Source: Pseudomonas sp. BMS12 (GTDB lineage: Bacteria > Pseudomonadota > Gammaproteobacteria > Pseudomonadales > Pseudomonadaceae). From it: 64,000 nucleotides of DNA. The DNA is taken from positions 63,912 through 127,911 of the forward strand of contig NZ_LSOF01000005.1 of the NCBI RefSeq assembly GCF_001592875.1, read 5' to 3'. Shown in pieces: positions 36,281-44,462 of this stretch; positions within the stretch are counted from its first letter, which is position 1, and each line of letters opens with the position of its first letter. A program made the position numbers and the translations under genes. The notes beneath the pieces are model-generated. The model did no database searches. It saw only the letters and a program-made list of their open reading frames with translations, and was not told the DNA's origin.

Positions 36281-37624
36281 TTAGGCCTGGCTGCCTAGAA
36301 CTCGCCGCTCCCAGGGCGTGATCTCATCCAGATAGCTCATCAGCTCCATGTTCTTGCTCGCGCAATACCCCTCGATAAATTCCGCACCAAACCACTGGCG
36401 CGCCAAAGCACTGCTGTGCAGGCGCTGCAGTGCAGCATGCAAGGTGCACGGCAGACTCAATCCATCCGGAACAGCAAACTCCCCCTGGATGGGCGCGCTG
36501 GGCTGCAGCTCATGCTGCATGCCGTGCAAGCCGGCCGCCAGACTGGCGGCGATGGCCAGGTAGGGGTTGGCATCCGCGCCAGGCAGGCGGTTCTCTACCC
36601 GCCTTGCCGCCGGGCCGCTGGCAGGAATACGCAAACCTGCGGCACGGTTGTCATGCGACCAGCAAGCGTTGTTCGGCGACGCATAGGGGTGGCAAAGACG
36701 CTGGTACGAATTCACATGAGGGGCGAACAGCAAAGTGAAGTCGGCCAAGGCCGCCTGCTGGCCGCCGAGGAAGTGGAAGAAGGCCGGCGTCGCCTCACCA
36801 TCGGCAGCACTGAAGATATTGCGGCCACTGCCCTGCTCCACCACGCTCTGGTGGATATGCATGGAACTACCCGGCGTATGAGACAGCGGCTTGGCCATGC
36901 ACACCACGGCCAGGCCATGCTTGAGACCGACTTCCTTGAGCATGTGCTTGAACAGGAAAGTCTGATCGGCGACCTGCAGTGGATCGCCGTGCAGCAGGTT
37001 GATCTCGAACTGGCTGACACCCATCTCATGCATGAAGGTGTCGCGTGGCAGGCCAAGAGCCTCCATGCACCGGTAGACCTCGGTAAAGAACGGACGCAAG
37101 CCATTGCCGGAAGATACGCCGAACGCCGAACAGCCACTCTCGCGACTGCCATCCAAGCCCAGCGGCGGTCGGAAAGGTTGCTGTGGGTCCTGTGGCCGCT
37201 CGAAAACAAAGAATTCCAGCTCGGTCGCCACCACCGGCTGCCAGCCCTGCTCGGCATAAGCCGCCACGACACGCTTGAGCAGACCGCGGGTCGACAGGCC
37301 AGAACTACTGCCATCCAGCTCATCCGCATCACAGATGGCCAGGGCCCGACGCGGCTCGCTCCAGGGCAAGGTGAAGACGCGCTCGGGAGCGCTAGTCAGC
37401 ATCAGATCGCCGTCATCACTGCCGTAGAAACGAGCTTCCGGATAGCCACCCATGATGCACTGCAGCAGTACGCCACGAGCCAGTTGCAGGCGACGCCCCT
37501 CGAGGAAGCCGGCCGCGGTCATTACCTTGCCGCGCGGCACGCCGTTGAGGTCGGCGGTGACACATTCGATTTCATCTATACCGGTCAAGCGCTCGGCGAG
37601 CGAACTACAGCCGTCGGTGCTCAT
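36281..37624 (-). CDS. Glutamine synthetase-family gamma-glutamylpolyamine synthetase (PauA-like)
   Basis: A 447-residue glutamine synthetase-fold ligase. Landmarks: TADLNGVPRGKVM near the N-terminus, ATELEFFVFERPQDP (metal-binding Glu), SHTPGSSMHIHQSVVEQGSG, and NSYQRLCHPYASPNNACWSH with DNRAAGLRIPASG. The adenylylation loop of true GlnA is absent. Pseudomonas has several such PauA enzymes that join glutamate to putrescine, cadaverine or spermidine in the first step of polyamine use. P. aeruginosa has one (PA3356) at the matching place near flgMN. The amine substrate is not readable from sequence. Confidence 0.87.
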   Translation of the reverse strand: MSTDGCSSLAERLTGIDEIECVTADLNGVPRGKVMTAAGFLEGRRLQLARGVLLQCIMGGYPEARFYGSDDGDLMLTSAPERVFTLPWSEPRRALAICDADELDGSSSGLSTRGLLKRVVAAYAEQGWQPVVATELEFFVFERPQDPQQPFRPPLGLDGSRESGCSAFGVSSGNGLRPFFTEVYRCMEALGLPRDTFMHEMGVSQFEINLLHGDPLQVADQTFLFKHMLKEVGLKHGLAVVCMAKPLSHTPGSSMHIHQSVVEQGSGRNIFSAADGEATPAFFHFLGGQQAALADFTLLFAPHVNSYQRLCHPYASPNNACWSHDNRAAGLRIPASGPAARRVENRLPGADANPYLAIAASLAAGLHGMQHELQPSAPIQGEFAVPDGLSLPCTLHAALQRLHSSALARQWFGAEFIEGYCASKNMELMSYLDEITPWERRVLGSQA

Positions 37625-37749
37625 TGCTTGTTGTCCTTGTTAGCGCAAATGCCGCGGGCGCGGCGATTCGTACAAAATACGCATCAGCCGTTCAAAATAT
37701 CAAGCAGATCAGATGCATGCGCTATTCAAGGAGGGGCAGACAACGGTAC

Positions 37750-37986
37750 TCAGCGTAAAAACGCCACCACCTGCTCGGCATCGAAGGGCCAGTCAAGTTC
37801 TGCGCCACTGTCGCAACGGCGCAACACGGGGATACGCAAACCGTAGTGCTCGACCCAGTCCTCGCGTTCGGCGATATCTACCAACTCGACCAACAGGCCG
37901 TGTTCGACGAAGGGCATGAGTAGAGCTTCCGCCACCTCGCAGAGGTGACAACCAAGGGTGCCGAAGAGCTGGCATTCGGGGAGCAT
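37750..37986 (-). CDS. Glutaredoxin-family protein (DUF836)
   Basis: A 78-residue thioredoxin-fold protein with a CHLC redox site (FGTLGCHLCEVAEALL) and the cis-Pro region in YGLRIPVLRR. DUF836 proteins are small glutaredoxin-like reductases of unknown partner. It lies between the PauA-like gene and the DUF5610-type gene with small gaps; no shared function is obvious. Confidence 0.85.
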   Translation of the reverse strand: MLPECQLFGTLGCHLCEVAEALLMPFVEHGLLVELVDIAEREDWVEHYGLRIPVLRRCDSGAELDWPFDAEQVVAFLR

Positions 37987-38032
37987 GGCAAAAGTCTCTG
38001 GCTACGCACAGAAACGCAGTCTAACACTGCCC

Positions 38033-39166
38033 TCAGGCAGCGGCCGGCAACAGCCCCTGCAGGCCGTCGAGCAGACGCTGGTTGAGTGCCTGGGCCTTGT
38101 CCAGGAGATCCTCGCCAAAACGCTCATCCAGGGCGAAGCCACCGTCGAGCAACTGCTCCAGCGTACCCTTGGCGTCATCCGAAACCTTGTCGGCACTGCG
38201 CAGGGCATCCAGCAACCCACGGGCGTAATCCACCAGGCTGTCATTGACCGCACTCGCCGCCTGGCCGCCCTGCTGCGCCACGGAGCTGTAAGCATCGGTA
38301 GCCTGGCGCACGGTAGTCTGGGTCAGACGCAGAGACATCGAGGCCAGCTGTGAACCGTCCATATCCAGCTGCATGGCACGGTCGAAGGCGCCCGCCAGAT
38401 CACCAGCATAGAACTGGTTGGACAGGTCCTGGACCTGACCGAACAGATCCTCCAGCGCGGCGCGCTCGTCGTCATCCAGCTCGCCATCGACCTGCACCAG
38501 AAAACCACCAATCTGCAGACTGCCCGAGCTACTGGAGGAAGCCGCCAGCGACGTATTACCGTCGCTGGCCAGCACGGCGGCGCTCTGCGACCAATTGGCC
38601 GAGGCGGCGGCCACGGAGATGCGCAGGCGATCGCCATCGCGGGTGGTGACCTGCAGATCGAAGGTTTCCGCGCGCGCAGAGAAGCGCTCGCTATAGGCCG
38701 CGGCGGCGAGCACACCAGAACCGCTAGCGCTGGCCGGGGACTTGTCGGTATAGCTTTGCTCAAGCCCTTTGAGGCCGTCCTGAATCTTGTCGTAGGTCGC
38801 ATCGATGTCGTCTGCGACCTTACCCTTGAGCGCACCCATGCCGTCGAGAATCTTGCGTGCCTCGGCAAAGCCTTTCTCCACGCCTTCGCGGGCCTGGGAC
38901 AGCAGGCTCTCCAGCTTGGCCGGATCGGCACCGGCGGCGGCTTCGCTCTGCAGTCGCTGCTCGATAAAGCCCAGCACTCGATCAGCCACCTTGTCCGGGG
39001 TGAAGTCTTCGCTCTTGCCACGCAACGCACCAGGCTCAAGACCCAGGCGCTCGGCCAGGCGATTGGCCAGCGCGTTCTGCGCATCGACCTGAGTCCGCGG
39101 CGCGTTGAAACCGGCCGGCAGAGAGGAACGGGCTAGAGAGGGAGCGAGAGAGGCCAAAGCATTCAT
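38033..39166 (-). CDS. DUF5610-type hypothetical protein
   Basis: A 377-residue protein of unknown function, probably of the DUF5610 group. It is Ala/Ser/Asp-rich and largely helical in pattern (LANRLAERLGLEPGALRGKS near the start; VDGELDDDERAALEDLFGQV, LRLTQTTVRQATDAYSSVAQ later). A central beta-rich segment reads DLQVTTRDGDRLRISVAAAS. No signal peptide, membrane helix or catalytic motif is visible. It recurs next to flgMN-ycgR in pseudomonads, which hints at a link to motility, but that is inference. Confidence 0.7.
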   Translation of the reverse strand: MNALASLAPSLARSSLPAGFNAPRTQVDAQNALANRLAERLGLEPGALRGKSEDFTPDKVADRVLGFIEQRLQSEAAAGADPAKLESLLSQAREGVEKGFAEARKILDGMGALKGKVADDIDATYDKIQDGLKGLEQSYTDKSPASASGSGVLAAAAYSERFSARAETFDLQVTTRDGDRLRISVAAASANWSQSAAVLASDGNTSLAASSSSSGSLQIGGFLVQVDGELDDDERAALEDLFGQVQDLSNQFYAGDLAGAFDRAMQLDMDGSQLASMSLRLTQTTVRQATDAYSSVAQQGGQAASAVNDSLVDYARGLLDALRSADKVSDDAKGTLEQLLDGGFALDERFGEDLLDKAQALNQRLLDGLQGLLPAAA

Positions 39167-39334
39167 GGCGGCATACCTGAGCGGGACATCTGTTCAGTTG
39201 ACGGCCTTTGGCCGAGAAACTTGAGCGAACACCGACCAGCGGCCATGGTTGTCTCAGATCAAGGTCATCGCCCCTGCGCATGGACGACCACGGCACAGTT
39301 CGGCATTCTCGCCCCCTGCCCCAGGAGAAAACCT

Positions 39335-41293
39335 TTGTTCACCGACCTGCTGATCATCCTCGCCTGCTCTCTGCTGGTCATCGCGCTGTTTCGTCGACTG
39401 CGCTTACCGGCGGTACTCGGTTACCTGTGCGTAGGCCTGCTGATCGGTCCGGCGGCGTTGAACTGGATCAGCCCGGCCAACGACCTGCCCCACCTCGCCG
39501 AACTCGGCGTGGTCTTTCTGCTGTTCACTCTGGGCCTGGAGTTCTCCCTGCCACGCATGCTGGCCCTGCGTCGCACCGTATTCGGCCTGGGTAGCGCCCA
39601 GGTGGCATTCTGTGGCGCCGCGTTGGGTGCCACGCTCTGGCTGACCGGCATAGCGCCATTGACAGCGGTCTTGCTGGGCCTGGGCTTGGCGCTGTCCTCC
39701 ACCGCCATCGTCGGCAAGGAACTGGTCAGCCTCGGCGAGGTGTTCAGCGAGCATGGACAGAACGCCATGGGCGTGCTGCTGTTCCAGGACCTGGTGGCCG
39801 TCCTGCTGCTGACCCTGGTGCCCGTGCTTGCAGGCAGCGGTGAAGAGCCCTGGTACTGGAGCATCCCCTGGACGCTGGGCAAAACCCTGCTGCTGTTCTG
39901 CGGCCTGCTGCTGGCTAGTCGCTGGCTGCTGCCCAAGCTGTTTCATGAAGTGGCGCAGTCCCGCTCGGCGGAGCTGTTCGTCATGCTCGCCCTGGTCATC
40001 GTCCTGCTCACGGCCTGGCTGACCCATCTGCTCGGTCTGTCCATGGCCCTTGGCGCTTTCCTCGCAGGGATGCTGCTGGGCGAGAGCCATTACCGACATC
40101 AGATCGAGGCCGACATTCGGCCATTTCGCGACATACTGCTCGGCCTGTTCTTTGTCAGCGTCGGCATGCTGATCGATCTACGCCTGTTCGCCGAGCAAGG
40201 CCTGGGCATTGCCCTGGTCACGCTGCTCCTGCTCGGTATCAAGGGCGGAGTGGTCGCGCTGCTGGTACGCCTGCGGGGCGAGGATGGCGAAACCGCCTGG
40301 CGCACCGGCCTGGCTCTGGCGCAGGCCGGCGAGTTCTTCTTCGCCCTGGTTGCCCTGATGCGCCAGCACGAGCTGCTGGCGCCAGAGATGGCCGGTCTGC
40401 TATTGGCCGCGGCATTCTGCTCCATGGCCCTGACCCCGCTGCTGCTGCGCATCGCGCCGCAACTGGCAACACGCCTGCGCCGCGCACCAGGCCCGGAGAG
40501 CCAGCTGGAGGACATTGCCAGCCGTAGCGCCGAACTGCAGGGCCATGCAGTGATTTGCGGCTACGGTCGGGTCGGCCAGTCCATCGGGCGCTTCCTGCAG
40601 CGCGAAGGGCAGGAATTCGTCGCCCTCGATGACGATCCGGTCCGGGTCGAGGAAGCCAGTGCCGGCGAAGACAACGTGCACTTCGGCGACTCGCGCCGCC
40701 GTGAGTTGCTGGAAGCCGTGGGGATTACCCGAGCACGCCTGCTGGTGGTGGCCGTCGACAAGACCGACGTGGCGCTGGCCATTGTCGCCGAGGCCCGCCG
40801 GCACTGCCCGCACCTGCAGATTCTGGTACGCACCCGCGACGACAGTTGGTTGGCCGAACTGCAGGCAGCGGGTGCCAGTGAAGTCGTGCCGGAAGTATTG
40901 GAATCCAGCCTGATGCTGGCCTCCCATGCGCTGGTCATGCTCGGCGTTCCCGAGCGGCGGGTGCACGCTCACCTGGATGAGGTGCGACGCAGCCGTTATC
41001 GCCTGCTGCATGGCTACTACCATGGCGCCCAGGCCAACCTGCTGGATACCCAGGGCCAATCGCGACGCCTGCTGCACGCGGTCAACCTGCCGGAAGACGC
41101 ACATGCCTGTGGTCACTGTGCAGCCGATCTGGACCTGGAGGAACTAGGGCTCGAAGTCCAGGCGATCCGCCGCGAGGGCGTCGACCTGCCGATGGAGGCG
41201 CTCGCGCAGCTACAGGCTGGCGATACGGTGCTGCTGTCGGGCCCGCTGCAGGCCATCGAAGCGGGTGAGGCACGCCTGCTGAGCGGCTCCTGA
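39335..41293 (+). CDS. CPA2-family cation:proton antiporter with RCK domain (KefB/YbaL-like)
   Basis: A 652-residue inner-membrane antiporter. About 12 hydrophobic helices fill residues 1-380 (LLIILACSLLVIALF, GYLCVGLLIGPAALNW, LALSSTAIVGKELVSLGE, MALGAFLAGMLLGES). A cytosolic RCK_N domain follows (AVICGYGRVGQSIGRFLQRE, then FVALDDDPVRVEEA), then a TrkA_C-like domain. The TTG at 39335 is the likely start: AGGAG lies seven bases upstream and the first helix begins at once. The in-frame ATG 114 bases earlier would add a non-hydrophobic leader. It is convergent with the tetR gene, 1 bp apart. Confidence 0.88.
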   Translation: MFTDLLIILACSLLVIALFRRLRLPAVLGYLCVGLLIGPAALNWISPANDLPHLAELGVVFLLFTLGLEFSLPRMLALRRTVFGLGSAQVAFCGAALGATLWLTGIAPLTAVLLGLGLALSSTAIVGKELVSLGEVFSEHGQNAMGVLLFQDLVAVLLLTLVPVLAGSGEEPWYWSIPWTLGKTLLLFCGLLLASRWLLPKLFHEVAQSRSAELFVMLALVIVLLTAWLTHLLGLSMALGAFLAGMLLGESHYRHQIEADIRPFRDILLGLFFVSVGMLIDLRLFAEQGLGIALVTLLLLGIKGGVVALLVRLRGEDGETAWRTGLALAQAGEFFFALVALMRQHELLAPEMAGLLLAAAFCSMALTPLLLRIAPQLATRLRRAPGPESQLEDIASRSAELQGHAVICGYGRVGQSIGRFLQREGQEFVALDDDPVRVEEASAGEDNVHFGDSRRRELLEAVGITRARLLVVAVDKTDVALAIVAEARRHCPHLQILVRTRDDSWLAELQAAGASEVVPEVLESSLMLASHALVMLGVPERRVHAHLDEVRRSRYRLLHGYYHGAQANLLDTQGQSRRLLHAVNLPEDAHACGHCAADLDLEELGLEVQAIRREGVDLPMEALAQLQAGDTVLLSGPLQAIEAGEARLLSGS

Positions 41294-41294
41294 G

Positions 41295-41858
41295 TCAGGC
41301 GCAGGCAGCCTCCAGCAGCACCTCAGCCGCCGCCTTGGCCTGCAACGCCTGATCACCAGCGCCCTGCACATGCGCCATGCTCAAGGCGCCCTCGAGAAGG
41401 AACTGCAGCTGGGCGGCCAGTGCCTTCGCCTGCGCCTGTGGGATGTCCAGCGCCTGCAGCAACTCGCGGAAGTGCTCGGCGAACGCAGCCTTGAAAGCGG
41501 CCGCCTGGCGATGAATCGGGTGTTCGTGATCATGGAACTCGGCGGCCGCGTGGATGAAGCTGCAGCCGCAGAAGTCATTCTGGTGAATCCATGCGTGCAG
41601 GCCGTCAAAGCTTCTCAGCAAGGCCTCCCGTGGCGGCAACACAGCGCGCAGCTGGCGCAGGTCGTCCAGCGTCGCCTGCCCGCGTCGCTCAAGCACCGCC
41701 AGGATCAGCTCATCCTTGGAGCGAAAGTGCTTGTACAGGGTCATCTTGGCCACCCCGGACTCTGCCAGGATGCGGTCGATACCGGTGGCGTGATAGCCCT
41801 CCCGGGCGAATAGGCCCTGCGCGGTGCTGATCAGTTGTTCTCGTTTGCTCGATGCCAT
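41295..41858 (-). CDS. TetR-family transcriptional regulator
   Basis: A 187-residue TetR repressor. The N-terminal DNA-binding domain is clear: LISTAQGLFAREGYHATGID, RILAESGVAKMTLYKHFRSK. The C-terminal ligand domain includes NDFCGCSFIHAAAEFHDHEH, found in AcrR-like regulators of quinone and electrophile responses; the Cys pair might sense redox, which is a guess. It is divergent from the GST gene, whose promoter carries a TetR-type palindrome. It probably represses both itself and the GST operon. Confidence 0.92.
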   Translation of the reverse strand: MASSKREQLISTAQGLFAREGYHATGIDRILAESGVAKMTLYKHFRSKDELILAVLERRGQATLDDLRQLRAVLPPREALLRSFDGLHAWIHQNDFCGCSFIHAAAEFHDHEHPIHRQAAAFKAAFAEHFRELLQALDIPQAQAKALAAQLQFLLEGALSMAHVQGAGDQALQAKAAAEVLLEAACA

Positions 41859-41924
41859 CTGGCCCTCCGTCTGCGGGGCATTATGCGTGGACCGGGGGTC
41901 GCTGCTCTAGCGCAGAAGTTGCGC

Positions 41925-41952
41925 TTGAAATATACAGACCTGTCTGTCTAAT
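41925..41952 (+). promoter_or_regulatory. Promoter with TetR operator ahead of the GST operon
   Basis: TTGAAA (41925-41930), 16 bases, TCTAAT (41947-41952). The spacer contains the palindrome ACAGAC-CT-GTCTGT (41934-41947), typical of TetR-family operators. Bound repressor would block the promoter directly. It is 31 bp before the GST ATG and 66 bp from the tetR start. Confidence 0.78.
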
Positions 41953-41983
41953 ATCCACCGACACCCCGCAACGGTACTTCGCC

Positions 41984-42580
41984 ATGCAACTCTACGACTT
42001 CACCCTCTCCGGTAATTGCTACAAGGTTCGCCTGTTTCTCTCCCTGCTCAACCGCGAAGCCGAACTGCTGCCCGTCGATCTGCCAGGCGGCGCGCAGAAA
42101 AGCGCCGACTTCCTTACGCTCAACCCGCGCGGGCAAGTTCCGGTCTTGGTGGACGATGGTCAGGCGCTGTTCGACTCCCAGGCGATCCTGGTGTACCTGG
42201 CACGGCGCTATGCCGATGTCGACTGGTATCCGCTGGATGCACTGAGCCAGGCACGTGTCGCCAGTTGGCTGAGTTTCGCCGCCAACGAGGTGGCCAAAGG
42301 CCCGGGGCAGGCACGCCTGCATGTGCTGTTCCGTCAGCCGGGCGACCTGACACAGGCCCTCCAGCGCGCCGCCCAGGTACTGGAGTTGCTCGATGCCCAC
42401 CTGGCGCAGCACGACTGGCTGGCAGAAGGTGCCACGCCCACCATCGCCGATCTGGCGGTTTACCCTTATGTCGCGCTGGCCGGCGATGGTGGCATCGATC
42501 TGGCGCCCTACGCCCACCTCGCCGCCTGGTTCTCGCGCATCCGTGCGCTACCTGGCTATATCGGCATGCCCGGTCTCTGA
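41984..42580 (+). CDS. Glutathione S-transferase family protein
   Basis: A 198-residue GST. The thioredoxin-fold domain begins MQLYDFTLSGNCYKVRLFLS (Ser/Cys-containing active-site loop) and has NPRGQVPVLVDDGQALFDSQ, the glutathione-binding cis-Pro and Ser motif. The helical C-terminal domain has PTIADLAVYPYVALAGDGGI. The ATG at 41984 fits the domain start; the frame is open upstream but would cross the promoter. It is the first gene of the TetR-controlled cluster and probably detoxifies electrophiles. Confidence 0.92.
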   Translation: MQLYDFTLSGNCYKVRLFLSLLNREAELLPVDLPGGAQKSADFLTLNPRGQVPVLVDDGQALFDSQAILVYLARRYADVDWYPLDALSQARVASWLSFAANEVAKGPGQARLHVLFRQPGDLTQALQRAAQVLELLDAHLAQHDWLAEGATPTIADLAVYPYVALAGDGGIDLAPYAHLAAWFSRIRALPGYIGMPGL

Positions 42581-42588
42581 GGCCCACC

Positions 42589-43497
42589 ATGGACAGCCCT
42601 TTCCATCCCGGTGAACAGTACATCCAGAACCGCCTCGGGGTGCGCGCCAAGCTGGAGGAGATCGGCCGGCGAGTGATCCGCGACCACATGCCCGAACAGC
42701 ACCGCGAGTTCTTCGCCAAGTTGCCCTGGTTACTGGTTGGCAGCCTCGATACGAATGGCCAACCCCACGCCTCGGTGCTCTGGGGTACAAGCGGCTTCGT
42801 TCAGGCACCGCAACCAGAACGCCTGCGCATTACCGCTCGGGCCGAGGCGGACGATCCGCTGGCCGCAAACCTGCACGCAGGTGCCGGCGTCGGTCTGCTC
42901 GGAATCGAATTGCCGACCCGCCGACGCAATCGTCTGAACGGTCGGCTTGCCGAAATCGATGACGAGGGCTTCACCGTCGCGGTACAGCAATCCTTTGGCA
43001 ACTGCCCCAAGTACATCCAGGCGCGCCCCTGGCAGGTCGAGAGGCGCCAGCCAGGTGCGCTGGAACTCGGCACAGGGCTCGACCCGCGCTGGCTGCCGCT
43101 GGCGCTGGGCTGCGACACGTTGTTCATCGCCAGTCACCATGCGCAGGACGTTGACATCTCCCACCGCGGAGGCCCCACCGGGTTCCTTGGCCTCGGCTCG
43201 GATGGCCGCCTGTGGTTGCCGGACTACAGCGGCAATCTGATGTTCAACACCCTCGGCAACCTGTTGCTGGAGCCGCGCTGCGCCTTGCTCTGGATCGACT
43301 TCAGCAACGGTGATCTGTTGCACCTGGAAGCCCATGCCGAAGTGGTCTGGCCGGAACACTACCCAGAACCGGCACCGGCGGGTGCCGAACGGCAGATCGC
43401 CTTCACCCCAGGGCACTGGCACCTGCGCAAGAGTCGACTACCGCTGGCCTTTGGCCCGGCCGAGCCCTCCCCCTATCTGCCCACGCAAGGAAGCTGA
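42589..43497 (+). CDS. Pyridoxamine 5'-phosphate oxidase-like flavin-binding protein
   Basis: A 302-residue protein with a split-barrel FMN-binding fold: LLVGSLDTNGQPHASVLWGT near residue 50, SFGNCPKYIQARPW in the middle and ISHRGGPTGFLGLGSDGRLW later. The pattern is that of the PNPOx-like putative-oxidoreductase group, not of true PdxH. It starts 8 bp after the GST stop and ends 2 bp before the next gene, so it is co-transcribed. The context suggests redox detoxification. Confidence 0.85.
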   Translation: MDSPFHPGEQYIQNRLGVRAKLEEIGRRVIRDHMPEQHREFFAKLPWLLVGSLDTNGQPHASVLWGTSGFVQAPQPERLRITARAEADDPLAANLHAGAGVGLLGIELPTRRRNRLNGRLAEIDDEGFTVAVQQSFGNCPKYIQARPWQVERRQPGALELGTGLDPRWLPLALGCDTLFIASHHAQDVDISHRGGPTGFLGLGSDGRLWLPDYSGNLMFNTLGNLLLEPRCALLWIDFSNGDLLHLEAHAEVVWPEHYPEPAPAGAERQIAFTPGHWHLRKSRLPLAFGPAEPSPYLPTQGS

Positions 43498-43499
43498 AT

Positions 43500-44357
43500 A
43501 TGCGCCAAGCCCTGATCATCCTGCTGTTACTGCTCGGCACTAGCACCCAAGCCGCCGGCCTGCGCTTCGCCCTGGTGAAGACGGCCGAGACCGAAACCCT
43601 CGATGCCTTCACCGTCGAAGGTGGCGCCTGGACGGAAAAGGCGATTGCCAACCACGTCGCAGTGTTGATCGAGCACCATGCCGCCACCCTCTTGCTGGAT
43701 ACCTCGCTCGGCCGTCAGGTCGATGAACAATTCGAGACCGAGATGCCCTGGTACGACAAGCCGCTGCTGCGCTACGGCAAGGTCACCCCGGTGCGCGACC
43801 AGCTGGAACGTGCGGGCATCCAGATCGACCGCATACTCCTGACCCACAGCCACTGGGACCACGCCTCGGGCCTGGCCGACTTCCCCGAGGTGCCGGTCTG
43901 GGCGCCCTACGAGGAAATAGAGTTCAGCCGTATCGCCACGCCACCGGCGGTACTGCCCAGCCAGTTCAAGCATGCCCTGCGTTGGGTACCCTTCCTGTTC
44001 GATGCCCAACCCTTCATGGGCTTCGAACGCAGCCTCGACCTGTTCGGCGATGCCAGCCTGGTGCTGGTTCCCCTGGACGGCCATACGCCGGGCTCGATCG
44101 GCCTGTTCTTGACGCTGGAAGATGGTCGGCGCTTCTTCTTCACGGGGGACGCGAGCTGGCGCCTGGAAGGTTTCACCGGGCCAAGGGAGAAGTTCTGGAT
44201 CAGCCGCAACATGGTCGACAACGACCGTGAAGGTACGCGCAAACAGCTGGAAAAGGTTAATCAACTGATGCGCCAGTACCCGCAACTGAGCGTGATCCCG
44301 GCCCATGACGAAGCGGCGCAGCGGCAGATCGGCTACTACCCTCGCTGGGTGCAATGA
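43500..44357 (+). CDS. Periplasmic metallo-beta-lactamase-fold hydrolase
   Basis: A 285-residue secreted MBL-fold enzyme. Signal peptide: ALIILLLLLGTSTQAAG. Metal motif LTHSHWDHASGLADF (HxHxDH), then VPLDGHTPGSIG, FTGDASWRL and VIPAHDEAA give the remaining zinc ligands. The layout recalls lactonase-type members, so quorum-signal or lactone hydrolysis is possible; the substrate is unknown. It is the third gene of the TetR-linked operon. Confidence 0.88.
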   Translation: MRQALIILLLLLGTSTQAAGLRFALVKTAETETLDAFTVEGGAWTEKAIANHVAVLIEHHAATLLLDTSLGRQVDEQFETEMPWYDKPLLRYGKVTPVRDQLERAGIQIDRILLTHSHWDHASGLADFPEVPVWAPYEEIEFSRIATPPAVLPSQFKHALRWVPFLFDAQPFMGFERSLDLFGDASLVLVPLDGHTPGSIGLFLTLEDGRRFFFTGDASWRLEGFTGPREKFWISRNMVDNDREGTRKQLEKVNQLMRQYPQLSVIPAHDEAAQRQIGYYPRWVQ

Positions 44358-44373
44358 CTAGACCAAAGTCTAG
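44358..44373. repeat. Perfect inverted repeat ahead of the OprD-family gene
   Basis: CTAGAC-CAAA-GTCTAG, six perfect pairs with a four-base centre, starts right after the hydrolase stop and 90 bp before the porin ATG. It may be an operator for the porin gene. No T run follows, so it is not an obvious terminator. Confidence 0.5.
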
Positions 44374-44462
44374 AAGCCTCGGGCCCTGTGGCGTGTTTTA
44401 TTCACAAGGCTGCAACCAGACCGCCCGTTGGTCTGCCACCACCAGCCGAGGAAACTATAACA

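Noticed and set aside
42016..42588. Plus-strand open frame running into the PNPOx-like gene from within the GST gene
   Set aside because: It is a second frame of the GST gene; the PNPOx domain and ATG begin at 42589.
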